A stretch of DNA of 64,000 nt from Pyrus communis. Lineage: Eukaryota; Streptophyta; Magnoliopsida; Rosales; Rosaceae. Where the stretch lies: assembly GCF_963583255.1 (NCBI RefSeq), contig NC_084808.1, positions 8,269,501 through 8,333,500 of the forward strand, read 5' to 3'. Positions 33,043 to 45,106 of the stretch are shown one piece after another. How positions within the stretch are numbered: the first letter of the stretch is position 1; each line of letters opens with the position of its first letter. The translations under genes and the position numbers were made by a program. Below the pieces are notes generated by a model that saw only the letters and a list, made by a program, of their open reading frames with translations, was not told the origin of the DNA and ran no database searches.

Positions 33043-35277
33043 TGACACACCCCGACCGAGATCGGAGCGTGCTGGCCGTCACACGAAGGTGACGTAGCCA
33101 TGTGCACGTGCGGAAGCTAATAAAGTAGTAATAAAAGGTACGAATAATTAAAAACTAGCATACAAAGTACTAGAATAAGTGCTAGTATGTGCGGTACAAT
33201 AATTCAGAGCAGGTCTATAGCAGTCCAAATGAAACGACAATAGTGGTACGCTCGAAGGCGACCCTACAATGGTGAGTGTCTGTCAGAAACGCCGAAAAAC
33301 CCTCTGGGGAAACCACCGCAACGGCTAAGCAACTAGAACCTGGAGGGGCGCAAAACAAAAGCGTGAGTGGGCAAAAACAAAGCTCTTTGAAAATCATTTA
33401 GCAAAATACATTCTAACCCCTCGCCGTAAAACCTGTATACTTCCCAGAAAAATATATATACGCATAGTACATGTGTTAAGCATGCTCAAATATATGCCAT
33501 ATGCTCGATAATATGCCATGCCGACATCTCATAAAGATATGCAAGTGCTCAGGTATAATCTTATCAACATCGTGTAATCTGGCAGCCGGAGTCACCTAAC
33601 GTGACCTGTACGGCTGCATATAGAGCTCTAATCTCAATCTCAATATCTGAACCTGACCACGAGTCGGAACCACCTAAAGTGGTCTGTACGACAGGACTGG
33701 GTGTAAATAAGTGCTACGATCACGTGAAGCCTGGGCGAATAATCGCGGGTCACCTACAAGTCGGAACCACCTAATGTGGTCTGTACGACAGGCCTGTGCA
33801 CCTAGCTTGGATCCAAGCTGAGCCTAAGGTGCGAGAGGTGAACATCACGTGAAAGCCTGTGCCCTGCTCAGGGCGGGAGCACTAACACCGGGGGTGCAGG
33901 TTATAAGCTCTCTAAACATCTCAAACTACTGCTGAAAGTAAATGCGAATACCACTTACCTGGCACTTACCTGTGCGTCCACAGCACCCAATATGCATATA
34001 TATATGTATGCCACTACTAATGCGTGCAATGATGCATAAACGATAATAATAACATGCATGGCATAAGGCAAATAACCCTTTTTAAATTAATTTCTGGGAA
34101 TATAAATGTATATAGGTATATACGGAAAACAAAAGCCCACTCACTGGTATGTAGAAGGGTCGTAGCCCCCCTGTCTCGCGTGTGCACGCTCGTCCTCGGG
34201 GTACGTGTTACCTAAATGCGAAACAACTATAAAAACGTTAATTTTAAAGCACATAACCCGTTTCTCGTAAAAACTTCTCATACATTGCTCAAAATGGACA
34301 AATGAATATACCAACGTGCTCTACACAACCTCAGGATCACAACCATATTTTTAAAATAATTTTTGGACCCCGCACGCGCCCCCACGCGCCAGCACAGGCA
34401 CGGACCCACGCGCCCCCACGCGCGGCCACGTGCCCCCACGCGCGGCCACGTGCCAGGCACACTGACGGTGTCAACAGACGCCGTCAGGAATATTCCGTTA
34501 AACTGACGGAATATTCCGTCAAAACTAACCGGATCCGTTAACGGCGTTAGGAATATTCCGTCAGAATTGACGGAATATTCCGTCGCCTTCCTCATTCGAT
34601 CGCCGGCGACGTCGCCGGCGCCGGAAACTGGGAAAACCTGCAACTTGGGTTTTCTCGCTCATTTTTCATCCGTTTTTCGTGATTCTTGGACCAAATGAAA
34701 GCCCTAGACTAGTAGAACATGTCCCAACAAGTTTTAAGGGCTAAAACTAAGAGATTATACCTGTGCAAAATCTTCAAAACCGGCCAACTTCGAACAGGAC
34801 GATCCCGACGTCCAATTTTGTCCAACGAAGCACTCCGAGGCTCCTTGGGACCTCACCAACACATCTACAAGCTTCAAAAGCCCAAAAACTCAATGTACAA
34901 ATCTTGCATGAACAGTACTCAATTCGGCCATTGATGAAACGACGTGAAAACGAAGTGTTTCTCACCTGAAAAGGGTATGGCTGAGCTCGTCTCGACCTCA
35001 CGAGTCGAATGGTGTAGTTGGTTCCTTCGATCTGTGGTGGTTTGAGTGTTTTTGATGTTTGTCCGTACTTCGAAGGGAGAAGAAGAAGAAAGGAAGAGAG
35101 AGAGAGAGAGACGGGACAGAGGCAGAGGGAGAGGGAGAGTGTGACAGTGTGTGTGTGTGTGTAGTCCAACACCTACCACCCCACACAAACAACCCACAAC
35201 GTGACAAAAAAAACGAACTAGGGGCAAAATCGTAATTTCACACGTGCGTTTCGAAAGTTCCGGGACGGGATGTCACA
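33043..35277 (-). mobile_element. solo LTR (2235 bp), probably Ty3/gypsy Tekay/Del-like
   Basis: On minus it begins TGTGACATCCCGTCCCGGAA and ends GGTCGGGGTGTGTCA, flanked by a perfect 5 bp AAAAC duplication. No PBS, PPT or internal coding sequence, so it is a solo LTR left by LTR-LTR recombination. GC-rich compared with its surroundings. It carries a palindrome cluster at 34480-34620, AG and GT microsatellites at 35095-35110 and 35147-35162, and repeated CACCTAA.GTG.(C/T)CTGTACG(A/G)C units at about 33590-33800. Family name is by the look of the ends only. Confidence 0.85.
34480..34620. repeat. palindrome cluster in the solo LTR
   Basis: TGACGGAATATTCCGTCA is a perfect 18 bp palindrome at 34504-34521; its 16 bp core recurs at 34569-34584, with half-copies at about 34487 and 34550. 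A perfect 20 bp palindrome CGCCGGCGACGTCGCCGGCG lies at 34601-34620. Confidence 0.9.
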
Positions 35278-35282
35278 AAAAC

Positions 35283-36370
35283 TACCAAACTTGAAAACTT
35301 TATTAAAACTCAACTAAGACAAAATTTTCATCTTCAAGTTACAATCCATAGAAAACGTTAAAAATTAAAACATCTTTCCAAAAGTTCAACTAATCCCACT
35401 ACGGAGTCTAAGCCATTTAGAATCAATTAGAAAAGAATTCATGAACTTCCTTTGATGTAAAGTGAACCAACATGATTAAGGAGACTCGACTAAAACCCTT
35501 ACCTCTCATCCTCTTTATTTAACACTTCACACACATAATAACTTGATATATATATTTTTCTTCTTTTCTTCTTTTTTTCTTTTTTCCTTTTCTTTTGCAT
35601 TTTTTTTTTCTAGTAACAGTGGTGGTCGTGCAATGCCAGTTCCCTTAAGCTTTTGATCCAACCCATGTAGCGAGCTTTAGGTCAATGACTCCCAAACCAC
35701 AAAAGCTTTAGGGCACTAGGTGTAGAACACCCTTGAGGACTTACTAACTCAAGCTGAAAAGTCTACCAAACCAACTAATGACCCTGCCCCATGCCAAGAC
35801 TCTACTGTTTGACGCGAGAATCACTGTTGATCAGGCAGGATTGGCCCGGTTACTAGGCAAAGCATTGGGTGGAACAATTATTACTTTATTTTTTTATAAT
35901 AAAAAACTTTACTTTACTTAAAACAAAAATTAAAAATAAACTTAGACTTAAAGTAAGTGTTTCAGTCTTACTCTTCACAAACAATGTTGATGTGAATGTG
36001 CAAATTTTCAAAATATAATTCATGAATTAATGTCTAAGCAACGATAAATAGAAAAGACTATAATATGGGATTAATCTTTACCATGTCCATTTGTTCTAAC
36101 TTTTAAAGTAATCTATGAATATTAACTTAAAAACAAAATTTTTTAACTTGACCCAAAAATTAAAATCCTAAAATTCTAATTCCCACCCCCATACTTAAAT
36201 CACACATTGTCCTCAAGGTGTGGAAAATAAAGAAAGAAAATAAATAAAGAAAATATAAATAGAAAATAAAATAAAGAAAACAATAAAAGAAAGTATAAAA
36301 TAAGAAAGAAAACAGAAAACAAAAGACAAAGAAACTGACACACCTGGGCTTCGAAGACAGGACCTGAAGC
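35283..36370 (-). other. 3' internal region of the gypsy-like element interrupted by the solo LTR
   Basis: Continues directly from 33037 when the solo LTR is removed. No coding sequence. It contains an Athila/Tat-style motif CCCCCATACTTAAATCACAC followed by ATTGTCCTCAAGG (36185-36217), similar to the internal polypurine block of E1, E3 and E5. AT-rich microsatellite-like DNA around 36220-36330. Confidence 0.45.
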
Positions 36371-37696
36371 TGGGGAAAGGCACTGGAAAGAGAACAGAAA
36401 AATGAGACAGAAAATTGTCAGGCGCCAGGATCGAAACTCGTGACCAGGGAGTTTGGGAAGATGAGCGGACCAACACGTACAAGTCCAACAACTACGATAT
36501 AAGCTAATTTAGCAGCTTCATGTTTCAATTGAAAAACCATAGCATATGCGACACCCTCTCTCTTGCCTCGAGCCCAGAGCCGTTTCTCATTTTTCTCAGC
36601 CCTCTCTCCCTTTTCTCCTTCTAGAAGATGAGAGATATCTCCTAAGAATAGCAAAGGCCTCTCTCTCTCTCTCTCTCATTTCTTGCGGCCCTCTCTCTAA
36701 CCAAAGACTCGAACAATTCCTACCTAGCTCTCTAGTCATTTCAAATCTTTCAATTGTCCTGGATTTCTCGAACCCATACACAGATACCCAACCGTGCCTC
36801 CATAGCTGTATCTCTATTCATTTCCATCTCTGTCAAAAGCTGAACCCAGCCATGGCGATCATTGATTCCAGCCCAAATTGTACCATTGTGCATTTTCTCT
36901 GTGATTATGGTCTCCACTTGGCTATATCTGAAATTCTAACTCATGCATGTCCAAATCTATGCCCAGGAAAACTCGAGTGACAAAGAAAAAGTAAGCACCG
37001 ATTTGACGGAGAAAAGTTTTGGTAGAGTCCACGATTTTCAGATCCAAAAGGAAGGTAAATAGCCGACAACCCCCAAACTTATTCCGTTGTTTCTTGATCT
37101 GAATCTGTGAAAGGTAGTCATTGGATCTGTGTATAATGTGATGCATCAGTATACTGTCCTTTGAATTTATTAACATTTGTCAAAACTTATTAACATTCTT
37201 TAAAAATGTAAAAGATTTATAATCGGAACTGTTTCATCTCTTAATTTTCGTTTGAAGATCACTTCTTCAAAAAATCTTTCAAAATGAACATCGTTTAGTC
37301 ATCTATATGTTTCAGATAAATCAATAGTATAGGTGTCAAGTAGCTTATTAGTGATGAACCGTTGACTTATTTGATGCATTTAAATACTACATGGTTTCAA
37401 ATTCGAGAGATCTTTTGTAAAGATGATCTTCATATGAAGATTAAGAAATTAAACAGTTCCGATTATGAAAAATTTAGTGCCAATGAACGACAAAAAATAC
37501 AACATCGGTTACACGCTACTAGTTATCAGCTCCATTTTAACAGAAAACAAAAGAGAAAGGGATAAATTTTCAAAAGTGATATGCATAAGGAGATTAAGAT
37601 CGGTGACAGGATTCCGTATGTAGTTTTTAACTTTTCAATGAAGAAAGCTCATTGATTGCCACATTTTTGTATGATTGTATTAGGTGAAAACAAGAA
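36371..37696. other. unassigned interval with a transcribed-looking segment
   Basis: 36545-36980 has a CT-rich stretch (36661-36677) and a 144-codon plus-strand frame without recognisable domains; it may be a 5' UTR or exon fragment. TTTCAATTGAAAAACCATAG at 36522 also occurs at 13790, so part is repetitive. I cannot name a gene. Confidence 0.3.
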
Positions 37697-37995
37697 AGCC
37701 ACACAAATATAATTTATCATGCACGCTTATCTGGGTTTATGTTTTTTATTTGCCGGTTCTTAGTCGGGTTTTCGTATTTTGCACAATGTCGTAAAGAAAA
37801 GGAGAGGATAAGCCGGCACAAGGGCGCACATCAAAACAAGAAGCCAAATTAGCAAAACAAAATCTACACAGAGCCATATCAGCTACCATATCTTGCATGT
37901 TGTAGCTTAGCTAACCACCATTAGCTACGTCCATTAATTAACCAACAAGTATGTCTCCTTTCAATTCTCAGAAACTGATGATTTACACTAGATAG
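37697..37995 (+). repeat. 299 bp host segment duplicated on both sides of E3, left copy
   Basis: AGCCACACAAATATAATTTA to CACTAGATAG. Also present at 50138-50436 with about seven substitutions. The last five bases GATAG adjoin the E3 LTR. Confidence 0.93.
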
Positions 37996-40131
37996 TGATT
38001 CGAAAATTAACTTAACACACAAATTAAACCCTCTTTTGACAATTGTAGTATATATATAAGTAGGGATCGTTCTTAAACCGGGGATTAGGAGGGATTGCTA
38101 AACACTTTAAACTAACTCAAAGAGATAAAACTAACCTTTAAAACACTTAACTAAACTTAAAAGACTCAAAACAAGTTCACAAGACTCAAAATAAGCTAAA
38201 AACACTCAAACTGCCTAAAAACACAAACTGGGCAGATTTGACTCTAAACACAAATTTGGACGAATTTTGGTTCTAACATGACTCAAAACACTTGAAAACA
38301 TAATCTAAAACATATTCTAACTAGTTAGACACTCTAAAATAAATGGGGATTTGGTTTTGGACAAAAATAAAACAAACAAAACAAGAAATTAAACTAGGTA
38401 GATTTGCACGAAATTGGTGGAATTAAGTGGATGGTGGGCTAGCTAGGAGGTCTTTCTCCACACATGACATACTTTCATACAAAACAATCTCCAGTTGCTT
38501 ATTCAATGGATCATGAACCTCAACACCCCAAGTTAATTAGGTACGCTTAAATTAACTCTGAGATTTTCCTTAGGTCATTGAATTGAATGGAATTAGCGCA
38601 TTGCAATCAAATTATTCCTCAAAAGTTCTCTACATGAAAGCACATAATAGAGAAACAATCAAAGATCATTAAATTCTATGAAAATCATAAATGTTGACGA
38701 GGCATTCGTAACTATGAAAGCACATGATACTTATGCCAAGAATTTACTTAACATGATTGTGACTAACAACCTTTACTACTTATGAATATAAGTTCCCAAC
38801 GATTAGGTGAAGTTTCCTTATATCCTAGCATCAGATTTATGCATGCAAATTAAGTGTGCACTCTCAACCTACATACACAAACAAGTTTTAATTCAAATAG
38901 ATAAGTAAATTGAATTCACCATTCATGAAATCATAATCGGAAGTAATCAAATCATAATGCAAATATAGTCATGGTTTCGAAATTCCCCCTAGCCAAAAGG
39001 GGATTAGTTCCTCATACTCACAAAGCAAAGATTCTTGAAATTAAACATTGAAAAACACAAGAAAGATTACACCTAAACATTCCAGCAATTCCAAGTCGAA
39101 TGGCATGCACGGCTAGGGCTTCCCTTCTTCTTCCTTGCTGCAGCACAAGGTGTGGGTGGTGGTTTTGGGGGTTTTGAATGGTGTGTTCTTGTTTAGGATG
39201 ATGAATAATGGATGATTATGGTGGTAGAGTGCGGCAGGTTGTGTATGGAGGTGTATGGAGTGGATAAAGGATGAAGAATGGAGGCTAGGGCTTGCGGCAA
39301 TAGGTTTCTGAATAGCATAAGGGGGTCATGCGAATTTGTGGCTGAAAATATGTTTATATTGTCCTAGGGTTAATTAGATTAGGGTTACACTTAGCAGATT
39401 TATTGGAAAAGGGCCCTAGGGTTCGGCAATAAGTGATTAAATCTACCTAGGAGGGGGTTTAGCCCACTTAGTTTCATAAAAGGATTTGTGTAACCCAAAT
39501 CCATAAGGAATGAGGCCCTAAAAATCAGATTCAATCAGGGATAGGGCTAGAGGGTGTGGCACATATTGGAGGGAAGGAGGGAATGGCTTGCAAGGCAAGG
39601 CAAGGCCTTCTAGAAGGGAATAGGCACCACCTTTGTAGGGTTTCTAGAAATAATGTGCTTTGTGGCTGATTTGGGACTTCTAGAAGAGAATGCTTCTACA
39701 AATAGGTTCTAGAAATATCTCTTTAGGTCCCCTTGCAACTAGGATTAAGGCATGATAAGGTTAGGATAGGACAAGATAAGATAAGGTTTTGGATAATGTT
39801 GGATAAGGTTTTGGATAATGTTTCCTCTTTTGAGCTAATTCCTTGTTTCCTCTTTTGAGCTAATTCCTTATCCACTTTGTCTTGGGTTTAGTTCCTTCAT
39901 CTTCTCATCAGATTTCTAGCCTTTTAAACTCCAAATTCGTCCATCCATGTTGGCCCATATACAAGCTATCCACATGGTGCCCAAAACTACTCCAAAATGC
40001 ACTTTCTTGGTACTTAAACCCTTTGGACCTACAAACACACGAAAATGAGTTGAAATACAACATTAACTAAGAAATAATAGCACAAATGCACAAGAATAAG
40101 CTAGCTAAGTCGCCTAAATATGCTCCTATCA
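37996..40131 (-). repeat. E3 3' LTR (2136 bp)
   Basis: On minus, TGATAGGAGCATATTTAGGC to TTCGAATCA, followed by GATAG (presumed target duplication). A tandem duplication of TTTCCTCTTTTGAGCTAATT lies at about 39819-39870 and of GGTTTTGGATAATGTT at about 39784-39820. Confidence 0.9.
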
Positions 40132-42059
40132 AATTCCCCCACACTTATCTTTTACTAGTCCTCGAGCAAAACAAACAAACAAGAGAAACAAAACATACAA
40201 TCTAAACCTTCCAACATTTACCTCAGGGATTTCCAATGAAACATAACATATCAAAGATCACCACTCACATAGATTTAAGAAATCCTTACCCTCGAGCATA
40301 CTTAATCATAGTTACCATTCACTAGCTCACATTTCATCAATTAAAACAACATTTTGAATGTAGTAACATGCCTTAGAGAATTCCCTCAATTCCTCACCAG
40401 ATATACTCTCTACTTTCACTCATATTTTTTTACTACACTCCCTACACTAGGTATATGTGAGAAGATTGATGTAAACATGTAGACGAACACTCACATATGT
40501 TATAACAAGGAAAGCATTTTCTGGAATTATGACAATGACATGTATATGATTTCATGAATGGAATGCTACTACTTAGACGCGAGAACCAAGGATACCATAT
40601 GCTCAAACCAATTTTAAACTCCACATATTGAAACACATAACAATCAAGATAGAAGTCTAAGGGTAGTAACGGGCTAAGGTATTGGTTAACAAGGAAGGGT
40701 AGAGGAAACAAACGTTCTTAAAGTAATAGTGAGCAAAGTAATGTATTAGCCACTTAGACTTCCCTTTAGAATGCAGAAAACTACATTTTAAACACAAGGG
40801 GAGATTCATGCAATACTTAGGGTCAAATTCAACTTTTTGGACCATTTCTTCAACAATCAACACTTGTGAGTTCATTCTCACTTATTTTCAACTCCTGTTT
40901 TTTCTTTTCGTCTTCTTTCTCTTCTTTTTCACTTTTTTTTTCGTGCCTCTTTTAAGACATTGGCACACACATACACACAAAAATCCCTTCCTCCACACTT
41001 GTTTTCTACAGTAATGTCACTCGAAAGGAATTCCTTCTAAGTCATGCTCCACTATACTTCAAGAACAAGGGTATGGATAGTCCTATTCTAGGCTAGTTAT
41101 GGGGGATGTGGTTAACAAAGAAAAAAAGGCTAAATAAGGCTCAAAGGGCTAATCCTACAATACAAATGACAAGGGTGGATTCGGCTATTTGGCTATGGTG
41201 GTGACTACTAAACAACTTCATCTTGTTATTTGTTATGCTAATCAATTTCATGCTTTGAATGAAACGGGTATGAGTTTTAGTATTTGGGACTATAGTGATG
41301 AAACGCATTCTAAGTAGCAACCAAGCAAAGAATAATGAGATCATGCAACGACTTCAGAAAACAAGAATGCACATATTAATAACTCTCCAAATAAACGTTT
41401 AGGCTCAAGTCTCTCAGGGATGTAGCGTTTGTTTGAGTTCCTTCCTTCAAGCATGTTACAAAAACTGATTTTATCCTTTGTGATTACATCTGAATTCGTA
41501 AACTATAACTACAACCAAGCATAAACCAAAGAGCAAATAAAACTTCCATCATTGTTTTCAACTCTCTTTAACAGTCATGCATTAAAAACCAAATCCTCAT
41601 CATTGTGTTGGAAGGTACCCTAAGACACAAACAAACACACAAAAACAACTCTTTTTGGCTTTTTCAAAACAATTTTTTTCAATTTTTTTTTCAAATTTTC
41701 GGATTTTTACTTCAAAACACACCAAAACAGCTCAAAATGCACTAAAAACACTTAAAAACAATGAGAAACAACATTAGAAGTGATAGGTGATAGAATCCCA
41801 CGAATTTGCATAAAAACACTTGTTTACCCCCCCCTCCACACTTAAATCAAACATTGTCCTTAATGTTTCACACAACGACTCACACAAAAGCAAACAAACA
41901 CAAACAACTAAGCATAATAACATAAAGCAGCAAAGAGAAGGGTTTAGAAACGCAAATATGGGTTTGGAGTTAAAGTTCCATCTTCTCCTTGTTGAATGCA
42001 TGGGTTGCCTCCCACGAAGCGCTTGCTTTAACGTCTTCCAATCGGACGAATATGCCATG
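40132..42059 (-). other. E3 region between integrase and 3' LTR
   Basis: About 1.9 kb against 3.9 kb in E1; the antisense-ORF cassette is absent. The internal polypurine tract is at 41827-41846 and the terminal PPT (TAAGTGTGGGGGAATT on minus) just above 40131. No gene. Confidence 0.6.
41827..41846 (-). promoter_or_regulatory. internal polypurine tract of E3
   Basis: On minus: AAGTGTGGAGGGGGGGG, preceded by the GGACAATGTTTGATTT block as in E1. 1.70 kb from the 3' LTR. Confidence 0.5.
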
Positions 42060-45000
42060 CTAAGCTTCACTAGTCCCCACGGCATGGAGAGGTACATCAT
42101 CCACAACATGCTCCTCGAAACTCCCATAGTAGGGCTTTAACCGATGGCCATTCACTTTGAACTCTTGTCCTGTTTTCAAGCTTTGAACTTGGACTGCACC
42201 ATAAGGAAAGACATTAGTAATAACAAACGGGCTAACCCACTTAGAACGCAACTTACCAGGAAACAAACGAAGGCGGGAATTAAAGAGTAACACTTTCTGC
42301 CAAATGGAGAAAGATTTGCCTTGAATCATCTTATCATGGAAAGCCTTTGTCTTCTCCTTGTAAATTCGAGCGTTTTCATACGCCTCATTCCTAATCTCTT
42401 CAAGTTCATTCAATTGGAGCTTCCTATGAATTCCAGCGGCATCAATGTCCATGTTGAATGTTTTGACGGCCCAATGCGCCTTGTGCTCCAATTCTACGGG
42501 AAGATGGCATGGTTTACCATAGATAAGCCGAAATGGGGACATGCCCAGGGGTGTCTTATATGCCATGCGATATGCCCACAATGCAACCTCCAAACGTACG
42601 CTCCAATCCTTCCTTGTTAGGCCAACGGTCTTCTCTAGAATTTGCTTGATCTCCCTATTTGAAACCTCAGCTTGCCCATTGGTTTGAGGATGATAAGGTG
42701 TTGAAACCTTATGCGTGACATTGTACTTCTTGAGCAAAGCCTCAATGGTTCGATTGCAAAAGTGAAACCCTCCATCACTTATGATTACTCATGGCATTCC
42801 AAACCTTGCAAATAGGTTAGTTCTAATGAAATATGCAACCACTCGAGAATCATTAGTTCGGGTGGCTTTTGCTTCCACCCATTTTGACACATAATCCACA
42901 GCAAGTAAGATACAAAGGAAACCATGTGAGGAAGGAAAATGACCCATAAAATTAATGCCCCAAACATCAAAAATTTCAACAGGAAGTATAACATTTTGCG
43001 GCATTTGATCCCTTGCACTTATGTTACCCATTCTTTGGCAACGATCACAAGACATACAAAAGGTTCTAGCATCCTTAAATAAAGTTGGCCAATAAAATCC
43101 ACATTCTAAAACCTTAAGGGCTATGTGTTGTGTCCCAAAGTGTCCCCCACATGCATACGTGTGATAGAATGTTAAAATAGAATTGAATTCCATGTCATGC
43201 ACACACTTACGTATAATCTGATCCGAGCAATATTTCCACAAGTATGGATCATCCCAAACATAAAACCTAGCATCTTTTTTCAATTTATCACGTTGGTTTC
43301 TGTTTAGAGTGTTTGGAACTTGTTTAGTCATCAAATAATTCACCAAATCTGCATACCAAGGCTCACTTACCTTAATGGATAGCAATTGCTCGTCAGGGAA
43401 TGTTTCTGAAATAGGTAAAGGCTCATCCTCATGTACCATACGGCTTAGGTGGTCAGCCACCACATTTTCACTCCCCTTTTTGTCCTTAATTTTGATGTCA
43501 AACTCTTGAAGAAGCAGCATCCATCGAATTAGACTTGGTTTGGCTTCTTTCTTGGTGAACAAATACTTTAAAGCTGCATGATTAGTGAAAATAATAACCT
43601 TAGTACCAAGTAAGTATGATCGAAATTTATCTAAAGCAAAGACAATGGCAAGAAGTTCTTTTTCAGTGGTCGAATAGTTTAATTGAGCATCATACAATGT
43701 CCGGGATGCATAATAGATAACATGCGGCTTCTTGTCCTTTCTTTGGCCTAAAACAGCCCCTAACGCATAGTCGGATGCATCACACATGAGCTCAAACGGA
43801 AGGCTCCAATCCGGTGGAACAATGATGGGTGCCGTGGTTAGCAAATCCTTGAGGTGTTGGAAAGCTGCCGTGCACTCCTTGTTGAAATCAAAAGTTGCAT
43901 CTTTTTGTAGGAGACGACATAGAGGTTGGGAGACCTTCAAGAAATCCTTAATGAACCTTCGATAAAAACTTGCATGTCCAAGGAACGAATGAACCTCTCT
44001 AACCGAAGTATGAGAGGGTAAGTGGCGCACAAGATCTATCTTTGATTTATCAACCTCAATACCTTTTTCATAAATAATATGACCTAAAACTATGCCTTGT
44101 TCCACCATGAAATGACATTTTTCCCAATTTAGAATAAGGTTAGTTTCAATGCATCATTTTAAAATCAAACTAAGATTATTCAAACAACCATCAAATGAAT
44201 CACCAAAAACGCTAAAATCATCCATAAAAACCTCAATAATTTTCTCAACATAATTCGAAAATATGCTCATCATGCATCTTTGAAATGTGGCAGTGCATTA
44301 CATAAACCAAATGGCATGCGACGATAAGCAAATGTACCAAAGGGGCATGTGAAAGTGGTTTTCTCTTGATCTTCCGGAGCTATCACAATTTGATTATAAC
44401 CTGAATATCCATCAAGGAAACAATAAAAAGCATAACCCGCTAACCTTTCAAGCATTTGATCAATGAATGGCAAAGGAAAATGATCCTTCCTTGTAGTGGC
44501 ATTGAGCTTCCTATAATCAATACAAACCCTCCAACCTGTTTGGATTCGAGTAGGAACAAGCTCATTTTCGGCATTTGTCACCACAGTTACTCCGGATTTC
44601 TTTGGAACACATTGAATCGGAGACACCCAATGACTATCCGAAATTGGATAGATCACTCCACAATCCAAGAGCTTGATTATCTCCTTCTTCACAACTTCCA
44701 TCATTGGAGGGTTGAGTCGACGTTGAGCCTCTCGAGATGCCTTAAACCCCTCCTCCAAAAGTATACGATGCATGCGTGGTAGGGCTTATTCCCTTGATGT
44801 CAGCCAAGGTCCAACCAATTGCTGTTTTGTACTCCTTTAACACCCTCACTAATTTACCTTCTTCTTGTGCCGTGAGTGAGGAGGAAATAATGACGGGCAA
44901 GGTCTCTTGGTCTCCCAAGAAAACATACTTCAAATGGCTTGGCAATGGTTTAAGTTCAAGGGAAAGTGGCTGCACAATTGAAGGAATGAGCTTATTAGTC

Positions 45001-45106
45001 GAAATTGGAATTGAAATTGGGTCCAAAGACTAACCAGATTGTAGTGGCAATGACTCAAGGACAACCACTATCTCAATCATATCTACATTAGGGGGCACGG
45101 CATGGT
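42060..45106 (-). pseudogene. E3 pol (RT-RNase H-integrase), decayed
   Basis: PR-RT linker (SIPISTNKLIPSIVQPLSL), then RT with YRKLNATTRKDHFPLPF and FMDDFSVFG, RNase H ([25 protein letters not shown]), and integrase with [31 protein letters not shown], and [14 protein letters not shown]. Breaks on minus: a 2-base loss after GISPTT (near 44770), a 1-base loss in the LCNAPATF motif (near 44295), TGA in place of Arg at 44154-44156, and TGA in place of Arg after FGMP at 42789-42791. At both TGA sites E1 has CGA. The IDFMGPF core reads INFMGHF, so the first catalytic aspartate is replaced by Asn. Confidence 0.9.

Noticed and set aside
34774..35227. Overlapping minus-strand frames with Ser/Leu repeats
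   Set aside because: Produced by AG and GT microsatellites in the solo LTR.
36546..36980. 144-codon plus-strand frame
   Set aside because: No recognisable domain, CT-rich stretch like a 5' UTR, no supporting homologue in the window.
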